The notes under the pieces are model-generated. The model searched no databases, was not told where the DNA came from, and worked only from the letters and a program-made list of their open reading frames with translations. The position numbers were made by a program, and so were the translations under genes. 64,000 nucleotides of DNA, taken from assembly GCA_022606135.1 (NCBI GenBank), contig JABYQN010000001.1, forward strand, positions 1,488,001 to 1,552,000. Direction: 5' to 3'. Source of the stretch: Fomes fomentarius (lineage: Eukaryota > Basidiomycota > Agaricomycetes > Polyporales > Polyporaceae). This document shows, in pieces, positions 34,573 to 45,253 of the stretch (positions within the stretch are counted from its first letter, which is position 1; the number at the start of each line of letters is the position of its first letter).

Positions 34573-35572
34573 TCACATGCCGAACACCTTGAGGACCGCG
34601 GTGCGCGCGTAGGGGATGTAGGAGAGCGTGTACCATGTGTACGCGAGGTACTCGATGATCACGAAGACTGGTGAGAATGGGGTGCAAGTTCAATTGTTAG
34701 CGTCCAGCATTCGACGTCTGAGATCTGCGGCTGGGCCAGCCCACCGCGGAGATTAATTGTGCCACTTACTTATGCAGAGAACCTGTGTCAGACGAGGACA
34801 GAACACGCGTGACTGTGTGAGTGCAGGGTACGAGGCTCTGATGGGGGGAGAGGACGGACTCACATCGTTGCGAAGGACGAATGCGCCGACGAAGATGAGG
34901 CCTATAGAGCCGAGGAAGATGATTGTCGCAACCACTCGTACGGGCTTGAACATCTGCGGAACGGGGTTTCTAGTGAGTGACCTTGACCTTGTTCCTCCTG
35001 CCACATCGATACACGGGGGATTGTTTATGAACGACGTACCATTTTCAGTTGCTTCCCGAACTGTATGTGGTATCATATATGTGAGCAACCCTACACAAAG
35101 TTATGCGCAGGATACGCACCCCAATCAAGAAGCCCGTGGCAATCAGGGAGATTATCGTTCCGAGACCATAGAGGACTGCGTTTACACGGGCGACGGTCAG
35201 ACGCTGGGTATACTGTGCTGGATCGCCTTACGGCAAAAGGCACAAGGAAAGGATACGCACATGCGAAGCTGACAAGCGAGCCTAGGAACAGGAAGATAGT
35301 ACCAAGCAAGCTCAGCAGGAATCCCACTGCCAGACTGGGCGGATTGAGCACAAAGGATGAGGACGTAAGCTTTCCTCCTTCTTCCAATGGGGCGAAGACC
35401 TGGTCGTGGAATTATTGGAAGGTAGGTGGACTCACCATATAACAAAGCCATACAGCCGCTGCGTCCGCGTCAGGCCGAGGAACTTGAACGCGGAGTCGCC
35501 CTCGAAGAACTGCGTGTCCGGGATTGCGCCGCCTGCGGCTTCCAGGTTGAACCAGCCCTTGGAGTTCGCCAT
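34573..35572 (-). CDS. SFT2: SFT2-like vesicle transport membrane protein
   Basis: Seven exons in transcription order (35572-35436, 35334-35261, 35175-35120, 35060-35040, 34953-34864, 34782-34770, 34667-34573) give 161 aa. The cytosolic start is MANSKGWFNLEAAGG, followed by LGLTRTQRLYGFVICLAVGF and four hydrophobic helices (LLSLLGTIFLFLGSLVSF, LGTIISLIATGFLIG, VVATIIFLGSIGLIFVGAFV, VLCIIFVIIEYLAYTWYTLS) with the phrase FGKQLKMMFKPVR between helices 2 and 3. This is the pattern of SFT2/Got1-like tetraspan Golgi proteins that assist retrograde endosome-to-Golgi transport. It ends YARTAVLKVFGM. Exons of 21 and 13 nt are short but fit all phases. It is divergent from the dioxygenase gene, 1.1 kb away. 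Confidence 0.9.
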
Positions 35573-36707
35573 CTTCAAGCTCAACTCTTATTCTTTCTCT
35601 TTACGTTTCGATGCTCGGAGGTGCACTTGCAGAAATAGTTGAATGGCGCAACAGAACAGCTAGGGGAGAAAAGAGTTGGGAATGTGAGGGCGGGGAAGAA
35701 GGAGCACGGAGTAGAGGAGGCCAGCAAGCTTTCTCTCGGCGGTGTTGCTCCTGAGACGATGTCAGGAATCAGGATGAGCGCCAAGCCTTAGACTGGCGAC
35801 TGCGCAGACTTGCTCCCGCTTTCGGCACGAATCACGATGGGCCAGAAACACGGACCGGACACGTGGCTTTGGCGCTCTGACCCGACGCGTCGCGGTTCAC
35901 TCACTTTGTCGTACTTACGCCTGTTTATCGCCTCTCTCTCCACATTCGAGCACTGGCTGATCCTCTGCTTGCTTTTGAATCCATATTTCTTGCCATAATA
36001 CAGCGCGCTGCTGGTGGGATGCTCCAGTGCAGTTTTGCGACATCCCTCCGACCTCCTTAACTCCTAGGCTCTACTCGCCACCGCGCTAAGCAGAGTCCGA
36101 GGGAACTTCCGTACGACGAACCCTGCGTCTGTAGGACGTCCTTACGCCATCGTACTCCGCGGCTCCTGCTCTAGCACCTGAAAATCAACCTCGCTGACTG
36201 AGAGTCACGACAGACGCTCTCTATTTCTGTGAATCAGTTTCCCCATAATAGCAAGGACGCCTTTCGTCAACCTGGGCCGTCGTACGAATGTATAGTGCTT
36301 ATGCAGAACTGTGCTTCTCGTCCAAATTCAGGCTCTGCGTTCGTACGAACGTCGCTCGTCCTCCATGCAGCCTGGCTAGGTCGGGTCATAGGACGCACAT
36401 GATCGCCTATATCTGGTAAACAGGTCTACAGGGTGCCCCCTCTCGATTGTCATCTCCTGCGCCCATCCGGGTCGGATCCGTCGGTGGGAACGCAAGAAGG
36501 TGCGGATGCTGTCGTTATATAAGACTAGTGATTGGCTTGGTGCGCTCTGACATCGGACTGGCTATCCGTGCTCTCGCGATCATCATCTCTTTCTTCTGCC
36601 TGTGGTCTCCGGTCGACGTCCTTCTACGCATCTACGGGGCTGATTCTACTCGGCGTGATTTCCGGAAACTTGAGCACTGTGCACGTACTCAAGTCTGAGT
36701 CTGTATC
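35573..36707. promoter_or_regulatory. Long divergent intergenic region, SFT2 / intradiol dioxygenase
   Basis: 1.1 kb between divergent starts with no supportable gene. It contains three copies of a GTACGA core at about 36110-36117, 36280-36287 and 36338-36351, the last as a perfect 14-bp palindrome. Such clustering is what one expects of transcription-factor sites, perhaps for an inducible catabolic gene. Confidence 0.5.
36338..36351. promoter_or_regulatory. Perfect 14-bp palindrome CGTTCGTACGAACG
   Basis: A dyad-symmetric site about 360 bp upstream of the dioxygenase start. Two related TCGTACGA/CGTACGAC words lie 60 and 230 bp further upstream. Candidate binding site for a dimeric regulator; unproven. 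Confidence 0.4.
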
Positions 36708-38143
36708 ATGAGCGTTCCGAACAAAGCCGTTTCCAATGGACTCCCGCCTCCTCCGTTCGAGCTGCCGGTGAGTGCACATTCATGCTGATGCTAATTCCCA
36801 ATCATATGCTGTGAAGTATGAGCTCATGCACCCGACATAGCTCGCGAACAGTGCAGATATCATCACTAGCAATGCAATGAAACTCGCGGAACTCGCCAAA
36901 GACGAGTACGTCATATAGAGTTGGCCGATTACTGACGGAGCGAGTGCAACTGACACGGAGATGCATGTAGACGCAAGAGGTTTCTATTGAAGAACCTGAC
37001 CGCGCATCTGCACCAGTTCGTCCGGGACACGAGGTGTGTCTTCGATTTCAATCGTAACCGGTGTTCCGAGCACTGAGAGCTATCCACAACCAGCCTGACC
37101 AGTCAAGAATGGATGGAGGCCATCCAGTTCCTCACGCGTGTTGGCCAGACATGCACACCCTTGCGCCAGGAGTTCATCCTGCTCTCCGACGTACTTGGCG
37201 TATCCGCACTCGTTGACGCGGTCAACAACCCGCCTGTGTCGGGCGCGACGCACAGCAGCGTGCTCGGACCGTTCTACACCGAAGACGCCCCAGACGGTGA
37301 GACTTCTTCCAGAGAGTTCATTCATATGAATTCCATCGCTGAGATGGCGGTACTGCGGTAGTCGAGAACGGGGACTCGATCGCGTCTGAGGGCAAGGGTG
37401 AGAACCTCTTCGTAGAGGGGCGCATTCTGAGTACGGATGGGACGCCTGTCCCTGATGCCACTGTGGAGACGTGGGAGACGGATGCGAATGGTGAGTACCA
37501 CTCTGGTTCAGAAGCCCGGACATGCGCCGCGATATCAACCTTCGTCTTGGGCAGGGTTTTACGACACGCAATACGCCAACAGGGAGAAGCCAGACCTCAG
37601 AGGACGCATTCACGCAGACAAGGACGGGTACTTCTGCTATCGCGCTGTGGCTCCTGTGGCTTACCCGATCCCTGGCGATGTGAGTGGCTCTTCTCTCTTC
37701 TTCCCTGCGATTCGCAGTTCTGTGCTGTGCTCACACCAGGATTAATAGGGCCCTGTTGGAGATTTGCTCCTAGGAGCAGGCAGACACAACATGCGTCCCA
37801 ACCATCTGCATCTTATGATTGAAGCTCCAAGGTTTAGGAAACTCATCACAGCCTGGTATCCCGCAGGCGATGAGTGGCTGCAAAGTGACGCAGTGTTTGG
37901 GACAAAGAAGTCCCTCGTGGTGGTAAGCGTCTTTCGGGCGACCGTATTGCGAGATATTTAGCCATAAACTCCCCGCAGGAGTACGAGGAGGTCAAGGACG
38001 AGGCAGAGACCCGCAAGCGAGGTTTCCGCTCGGGCGACTCTTTCAAGCTTATCAAGCGTGATATCATTCTCGTGCCAGAGAAGGTGGCAGAAGAGGCGTT
38101 CAAGAGGAATGCTGAGGCAGCGGCGAAGAATGCGGCGGCGTGA
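36708..38143 (+). CDS. Intradiol ring-cleavage dioxygenase (hydroxyquinol/catechol 1,2-dioxygenase type)
   Basis: Eight exons (36708-36767, 36841-36905, 36971-37033, 37094-37296, 37362-37490, 37555-37679, 37749-37922, 37979-38143) give 327 aa. The N-terminal helical dimerisation domain (LTSQEWMEAIQFLTRVGQ, EFILLSDVLGVSALVD) precedes the beta-sandwich catalytic domain. The Fe(III) ligands are visible: Tyr in LGPFYTEDAP, Tyr in APVAYPIPGDGP, and two His in RPNHLHLMIEAP. The enzyme opens a dihydroxy- or trihydroxybenzene ring between the hydroxyls. The long helical N-terminus marks the catechol/hydroxyquinol 1,2-dioxygenase branch rather than short secreted intradiol enzymes, and no signal peptide is present. 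In wood-decay fungi such intracellular enzymes complete lignin-derived aromatic catabolism. Confidence 0.94.
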
Positions 38144-38517
38144 AGGCAGGTCTGAAGAATAGACGATTGTGTTTTTGTACATTAGCATGCATGGCCCTGG
38201 AATTGTTTGTGCTTGTACGCACGCGTGTTTGCCTGCCCTGGGACACGCTATTGTCGGGGTGCTGGTTGTCTGACCGCAATCAAAGTTGGGTGTATCAGGC
38301 GATGGTGATAGCACGGAGCATGGGCCCACAGGACGGATGGAGGCCGGGCGATGGGGATTGGGTGGGTGTTGGGGCGGAGTTAGCCGAAGAGGCGTGTTTA
38401 CCTCGAGGTTGAGAGTGGTATAGGTTCGCGCGCATCGTTCGCGTTCTTCTCTATCTCTCCCCCTTCACACCCTCGCCCGGAGCCTGCTACAGCTCCCTGG
38501 ACTCTGCGATCGCTGGC
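38144..38517. other. Tandem intergenic region, dioxygenase / EDC4
   Basis: 374 bp between two plus-strand genes: the dioxygenase 3' UTR and EDC4 promoter with a C/T-rich leader. No gene seen. Confidence 0.45.
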
Positions 38518-41500
38518 ATGGACCCAATCACCAACAGAGATAACGTCTTTTCGCGTGGGCCCGCCACTCCGCCCCCCGTAAACCAGCAATTCCAGATCCT
38601 CCCCGCTCAGTCCAACGAGCCGCATGTCTCCCCCGTCCCCGCACAACGCGAGCCAGCCTCGAGCTCGGCCCAATCTCATCTTGATTCTCTTTTCAATGGC
38701 CTCAATGCCCCCTCAACCTCACACGTAAGCCCGCAGCCGAGCATCGCGAGCGCAAATATCTATCAGGGTCCCTCGGAGCAGCAAGTGCACTCCGGTCCCG
38801 CGACTCCAGCGTCCGGACACGCTGGCTCTGTTTCTTCTAACATCTCTGGTCCCAGCAACCAGTCTGCGGAACGCCAGAACGCTCTGTTGTCCCTTCTTGG
38901 TGCCGTCTCCAGTCCGACGACAAACCCTCAACCCATCCCTCCAATCGGCCCCGTGCAGCCCCAGCAGGTCCCCACGCCCCCGGGCTCCGCTCCGCGAGCA
39001 GGGATCTCAACAAGCGAGTCTCAGGGGAAGTTTTTGCTTGAACAGTTGATGTCTGGGTGAGTGTCGAGTCTTCGATTGTCGCGCGATCGCTCGAGATGCA
39101 GAACCCATACGCTCCAAGGTTCCATACCTCGAGTTGCGCGCGACATCTGGTTGCTTTCTCTTCTCCCCTCTGACCCTTATGTTGTCCGTTAGCAGCGCGC
39201 CGAAGTTCTCTACCCCAGAGGCACAACCGCTTCCGCCGTCAGGCCCCTCCCCGCCGTACGTTCCGCAATCGGCTGAGCAGTCGCACCATGACGAGTACGC
39301 CGTCCCCCCGGAGACCTATCCGCACGAGCGCGAGGGCTCTGTCGGCGCCCATGCGCCACAAGAAACGCAGCAACAGCAGCGCGAGCCGTCTCCTCGTCGT
39401 TCTATGTTCGATTTTGTTTCTCCATTTGACGCCCTCACAAACACGCACTCTGGAAAGAGAAAGCCCGCGCCCCAGCAACAGCCTGCTGAAGACGCCTCTT
39501 GGAACACCCCTGTAAACATCGACCCGAAGCGCAAGTCCGTCGAAAACCTCATGGATCAGCTCACGCGGGGCCAGGCGCCCTTGCCACAGCCGACCCAGCC
39601 ATCTGCCGCTCCTTACGATCCCTACCAGCAGCCAGAGGAGATCCAGCAAGCGGAGCCTGCCCAAGCGAGGGGAGCTCGTCCGCTCCCGCCACATCCGACG
39701 GGATCGCCACGTTCTTCCCCACCCAAGCAAGCCAGCCAGCCTACGCGACAGCAGCGTCGGGCCGCCGAGTCTCCTATTGGCGGGAGCCAAGGTCCGTTCG
39801 GAAACAACTACCACCGCGACAAGGAGGGCTCGCCGCTTCCCCAGCGTGGTAGCTACGAGAATAGGCGTAACGGCCCGAAGGGCAAGAACACGAGTCCGAG
39901 GTGAGCAGTGTTGTCCAATATTGAGGCCTATGGCACGTATTGATTCGATGCAACGTCAGTCTGCAAAGTCAAACGATTATTGTCGACGTTTCACAGCCTC
40001 TCGAAGAGATACAGGCTCCCCAAGATACTGTTAAATCGACCGCTATCGCGCTCGTCAAGGTTGACTCGACGTTCTTGCCTGGAACGACTATTGGGGCGAC
40101 TCAGTGGGTTGCATATGCAATGACCAAAGGTATCTTACTCCGCTTCTCATCGAGTCCACGGTATTGACTTATTTCTCGTAGGACGTGTTCGTGTCATATC
40201 CCGTTCAAGTGGAGACCGTACCCTCCTCCAGCTTCCCCCTCTATTCCCTCCTACCACTGCTGTTAGCGACATGTCTGTACACGGTAATCGTCTCGCTGGA
40301 GTCACTTCAGACGGTGGATTTGTCGTTTGGGAATTGCCGGAGGTCATTACCGACGATGTTCCGTGAGTATATGCCTGGTCTGGACGACAAATCGCAGTCA
40401 CTGACCGTTTCGACACAGTGGACAAGTGATGCTGTGTGTCTACCCTCAGAATGACATCGAACCCCTGCATGCCGTCAAGTGGCACCCTCAGCAGCCTGAT
40501 CTTGTTGCCGTCGCATCGGTCAACAACGTATACTTCCTTAACATCGCCGATGCCGCGCACGCCTTTGGAGGCGAGCCCATCTCACAGAGTGAGCTTCCGA
40601 GAGTCGGCCAGGTCTTCTCTGTGCCTTCTGTAAGCCTTCTTCGTCATCACCCCCTTTCGCATGCTTATATTGACCTGATCCCAGCCGATCGTCGCATTTG
40701 ACTATGATGTGCCGCGATCTGCGCTCGCGACTATATCCGAGGACTCGACTTTGACGATGTGGAATATTCGCGACAAGTTGCCTTTCTGGTCGCACAGGAT
40801 CCGCGGTGACGATCAACCGTCCTCACTCACGTTCGTCGACGGTGGTGTCATCATCGGCCGCAAGAACGGCACCGTGTTCCAGCTTCTGCCCGTGATGGGT
40901 CGCCAGGTGCTGTCGACCATCAAATTCGTCAACGGAGAGCAGGAGGATCCTCAAATGTTCGGTCACGCCAACTACGACTCGCGCATTCAGACCCTATGGG
41001 TTGCCAACAACAGGCGAGAGAGTATGATCGCGTTCAAGCTGAGCTTCGAGGTCGCCGCACCATCCCCGGGAGCTGAGGACATGGCGCGCGGAGCTTACTT
41101 TGACCAGGTCATTGAGTTTAGCGGCCCCAAGCCGACGATCCACTTCGTGATCCTGACTGCCGACGCCGACCCCCACGGCGACGAGGCGCACGCTGCTTGC
41201 GTCGCCGCCAAGGTGACCCCAGGCGAACTGGCCTTGGTCGCGTTCTCCGTGCACTCGAGTGGTGTTGACCAGGTCCTAATCAGGAAGGAGTGGTTCAATA
41301 CTGCTTTGACTGGGGCGGTTGCGCGATTCCCCACGTATCACGGCGTTCAGCTCCCCTCCATTGACATCAAGCCACAACGTCAGTTGCCACCCATGGGTCC
41401 GAGCCACCAGTATAACCAGCCTCAGGCTGGACCTTCTCCGCTCACCGTCCCTCTCCCAAGAGCGAAGACGCCGCCGTCCGAGGAAGTCGAGGTCGAGGCG

Positions 41501-43296
41501 CCGAGAGAGGAGGGTGGCCGTGCTCGCGAGGGCAAGGGCAAGAACGCGAAAGGCAAGAATGTCGGCTTCAAGGACAACAACAGGGACTCCGAGAGAGAAA
41601 ACAAGAAGTCCGACACCGATTTCAACGCTGAGGTTGGTGCTGTACTCACCAAGGAGATCAAGAAGTCCGAGGAGAGCCTCCACAATCGCCTCGGCCGTCT
41701 TATATCGAAGGAGCTCGACAAGCAGCGTGAGTGTCTTCGATTATGGAACGCGGACAGATAATTGATGGCTTTGTCTCTTAGACCAACGTCTCGAGGAGGT
41801 CCGCCAAAGCGAGCAGGCCGCTGACTTCGTGCGCCAGGAGAAGATTCTGAAGCTCATCTCGACTGAGCTGACGAGAAACACGACGCGCGTCGTTGAGATG
41901 GCCGTGAAGGCTGAGGTCCAGAACTCTGTCCTGCCGTCCTTGGAGAACATCACGAAGCAAGAAGTGAAGGCTGCGCTCAGCAACCAGATCGCCAAGGGTA
42001 TCACAGACGCGATGAAGATGGTATGCAGCGTTCCAGAGTTTACGTTGACTTCAGGTACTGACATGTGATATGACCGATAGAACCTGCCCAACGAAATCGA
42101 GCGCGTTCTCATCAGGCCCGAGATGGTGAACCAGGTCGCACGCGCATTCTCGACCACTGTCTCGCCTGTCATCGACAGGCAAGTCAAGGAGAGCATCTCC
42201 AAGAACCTTGTTCCTTCCTCCGCCATGCACCAAGAGCTTTCACGCGAGATTCGCTCGGAGATGTTGAATCTCAAGAAGGAGGTGCTCACATGGCAGAGTG
42301 AGGCCCTTCGCAGCCAAGAGGCACGTACTGCAGACCGCACGTATGGAATTATGCTAACCTGCTTCTTTGATATAGTCTGTCATCCGCGACCTGGAGCAAT
42401 CTGTCCGCCTGCTCTCTGAGCAAGTGAAGTATCTCATGAGCCCGCCTTCTTCGTCCAACTTCGGTCATGTGCAGAATCGTACTTCCCCTGGTCCATCTAG
42501 TGCCGGTATGGTCCCTTCCAACCAGCTGTCCCAGCTCCTCCGTCAGCCCAATATGGGTCCCATGTCCCAGCCCTCCGGTTACCAGCCGCATGCGTCCTTC
42601 CAGCAGCAGCCCCCTCAACCTCCTCAGCCTCCTATGATCCATGGCCCGTGGTTTGGCCCGAACATCGCGGCACCGCAGGCTTCTCACCCCACCGCTCCCC
42701 CTCCCCTTCCTCAGCAGCAGCAGCCGTTGTCGCGTGCTACTCCTCCAGCTTCTGGTCAGCCAGAGGAGTGGGATGACGCTTACCTCGCGGTCCTGGGCTC
42801 TCAAGACATACGCCAACTCCGTGAGTTGCTCGCGCGGTCGAACCCGGAGGTTGTCATGCCGTTGAATGGACCCAGCCCGCTCTCACAAGCCGTCATGCTG
42901 ACGCTGGTGCATCGGGTGCGCAGCAGTCTTCCGTGACTATACTAGACGCAGTCCATGACTAACACGCCTTCGTAGCTTTCTACTATTGTTGGTGAGACCT
43001 CGCCCGTCGACGAGTCCTTCAAGGTCTCCATGTGGTGGCTCCAGCGGGCAGCAACTGCGCTTAACACGACTGTACGTCATTCACCTAGAGTCCGTTGACG
43101 TATCCGCTTTACTCACTTCGCGCTTATCCCCTTATAGGACCCTCTCATCTCCCCCTATGTCGCGCGCGTCTTGCCCAACGTCCAACAAATGTTGAACACG
43201 ACGAAGCAGCGTCTCAGCATCCTTCCCGGACCGCCGATTGAAGCGACGCGCACAATCAGCGACATCCAGGACATCTTGACCCGCAAGCCGATATGA
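38518..43296 (+). CDS. Decapping scaffold EDC4/Ge-1/Pdc1 family, WD40 plus C-terminal helical domain
   Basis: Eleven exons: 38518-39056, 39196-39900, 39960-40129, 40182-40362, 40419-40629, 40685-41726, 41782-42020, 42081-42320, 42376-42915, 42976-43071, 43138-43296. They give 1373 aa. Domain order: a long Pro/Ser/Gln-rich N-terminus with short linear motifs (GKFLLEQLMSG); a WD40 propeller from about residue 430 (DGGFVVWELPE, DSTLTMWNIRDK); a basic Lys-rich linker; a coiled-coil stretch (LEEVRQSEQAADFVRQEKIL); a Gln/Pro-rich segment; and a C-terminal alpha-helical repeat (DDAYLAVLGSQDIRQLRELLA to ISDIQDILTRKPI) typical of Ge-1. The protein should bridge Dcp2 and its activators in P-bodies. Exon 8 ends at a GC donor (GAG, then GCACGT), the only way to join SQE to SVIRDLEQ in frame. 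Confidence 0.9.
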
Positions 43297-44817
43297 GTCC
43301 ATCCTTGACCGTCGTATGCTCGTCATATGCCCCATGTTTCTTGTCTCACTTCGGTCTTCTCGACGCCGTCTCTTGCAATGCCTGAAAGTACCGTAATATT
43401 TTCTACACACATGCAGGGTTGTACCCTCCCACGCCTTCCTTGTTATCGCGCATGCTGTCCCGTTGAACGCCTCCTCATGCCCCTGTACATGACCTTTTTA
43501 CGACCTGACGATTGTTGCTGCATTTCCTCTCCTAACCCGCTGGTATCAGGCTGTTTTCGTTGTTCAAAATCTGTACTGTCGTGTTACTCTACATGTATCC
43601 GCAGCAATCCACATCAAATTCTATTCTCCACATTCATTGACAAGCAGGTCCCTCATCGCGGATGCAAGGCGGACGTCCGTCTTCCATGGATCAAGAACAT
43701 ATGTCATTGTAGATTCCGAACAGGTGTATGTATGTATATATATGCTTCACACCTGACCGTGCTAACGACGTGCAGGAGGCTCCGGAGTCATCATCGAGGT
43801 ACAAAATAGATGGTGCGCTGGTCATGGATCTTACGGTTACCAATCAAAGGCGGTGTGCCGTGTGAGCACTCCGTCGAATCGGCCTCTGCGCGTTGCCAGT
43901 GCCTGGTCCCGTAGTACTAGGGTTAACAGGAACGTCGAACCAAAGGACTGGATTCTTGGGATGGACATAACCATAACAGACCTAGGGCCAAGGATGATGC
44001 CTTGAGGTGTCAGAACGACGTAGGCACAACAACGGCATAGCTGCGAGGACCCCAGGACCTCGTACGTTGTGCTTCACTTGGCTGTGCGATCTTGCCACCT
44101 GAGTGGCGCATATCGGCGTCACCTTGGCCGAGGCCCGAGTTGTACCTATGCACGCAGTAAGTTGTGGGCTCTGAACTGCCCAAAACCCCAACCTGGCTCT
44201 TTCAGAGGAGCCGCGACGAGCTACCCCCTTCAGCACTTTACGTCAATTCGCGTTCTACTTCGCAATGGCTGCAGGATTTAGTAGCACAGAAGCTGCGCTG
44301 ACCGCACCCATATCTTATACGGAGTCAGTAGTGATAAGAAACCCACGCGCCTCGGAGATCTGCGCACTGCAGTAGTGTCAAAGAGCGTTACTTGTACCGG
44401 ACCTTGAAGAGAGTATACCGTACTAACCGCTTGCGCTCAGAACACGGCGACCTACTTGTTTCGTAGTGAGGATGCGTCTGACTGTGATGGGGTGCCGGAC
44501 GCCACCTTCGCGCTGAGCCTTTTCGTGAGCGCAGTGATGTCCTCAGGAAGTACCCTGGAACCCACGGCACCTAAGCCGATACGGGTGGAACACATGTGCC
44601 CTTGGGTAAGCTGTGATCAGCAGACATGATTGGTTCGTCCCAGAAAGTCCCGCAAACTGACTAGATTGCCTTTTCTGGAGTGGGAGGCGTGGGCGCACGC
44701 ACGTGGACTCCTCCATCTCAACATATATAAATCGGTGGGGTTCGCCTCTCCTGGTCTCCTCAGTCCATCACCCACCACATACACTCAGAACAACCTCTAC
44801 TGCTCATCTCTTCGAAC
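43297..44817. other. Intergenic region upstream of the metallothionein gene
   Basis: 1.5 kb: EDC4 3' UTR at the left and metallothionein promoter at the right. The left part is T-rich with a TATGTATGTATATATATG run near 43.73 kb. A 160-codon plus-strand frame at 43327-43809 has UTR-like, Cys/Ser/Leu-rich composition and no family resemblance. No additional gene is supported. Confidence 0.5.
44724..44730 (+). promoter_or_regulatory. TATA box of the metallothionein gene
   Basis: TATATAA in ACATATATAAATCGG, 94 bp before the ATG, followed by a C-rich leader. A strong TATA box fits an inducible stress gene. Confidence 0.75.
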
Positions 44818-45039
44818 ATGTACGCCGTGAGTACTCACAGTCGATTATGCCTCACGTATGGATCCTGATAACCGTCGCCCTTGATCCTTGTAGACCACCG
44901 ACGCTCCCAAGAACGCTGCGTGCGGTTCCACCAGCTGTAACTGCGGTACTAGGTGAGTCGCGTTCGTCTGGAGCGAGGAATCGAATTGACTCGCCTTACG
45001 TACAGCTGCGCCTGCAAGCCGGGCGAGTGCAAGTGCTGA
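44818..45039 (+). CDS. Small copper-type metallothionein
   Basis: Three exons (44818-44826, 44894-44952, 45006-45039) give only 33 aa, below the limit of most gene finders. The second half is Cys-rich, with seven cysteines in 23 residues arranged as ACGSTSCNCG and SCACKPGECKC, i.e. repeated C-x-C pairs with Gly, Ser and Lys and no aromatic residue except Tyr2. That is the hallmark of fungal copper-binding metallothioneins, which buffer Cu(I)/Zn(II)/Cd(II) in the cytosol. The three exons keep frame through two standard short introns, and the gene has a strong TATA box and a CT-rich leader. It is unlikely to be chance, because every cysteine pair depends on the splicing. It is convergent with BET4. 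Confidence 0.9.
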
Positions 45040-45253
45040 ACGCCTTGGCACCTGAGCAAGCCACCCCTTCGTGCCCTAGTCTGTGTAGGATAGTCTGGAT
45101 GTCAGCGATCCTTGTATCTTTGAATCGATAAGCCAAGTGAATGTCATTGAATCCCGTGTGATCCACCATCAGTGATAAGATGACCTGGTATTGGGCTTCA
45201 TGTCTGTATTATTTTGTGCGCGTCTGATATAAATACATCATGCGCTGCTATGG

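Noticed and set aside
36000..36700. Search for a tRNA or snRNA gene in the long intergenic region
   Set aside because: No B-box plus acceptor-stem combination and no snRNA-like elements were seen by eye.
43327..43809. 160-codon plus-strand frame after EDC4
   Set aside because: Cys/Ser/Leu-rich UTR-like translation, directly in the expected 3' UTR of EDC4.
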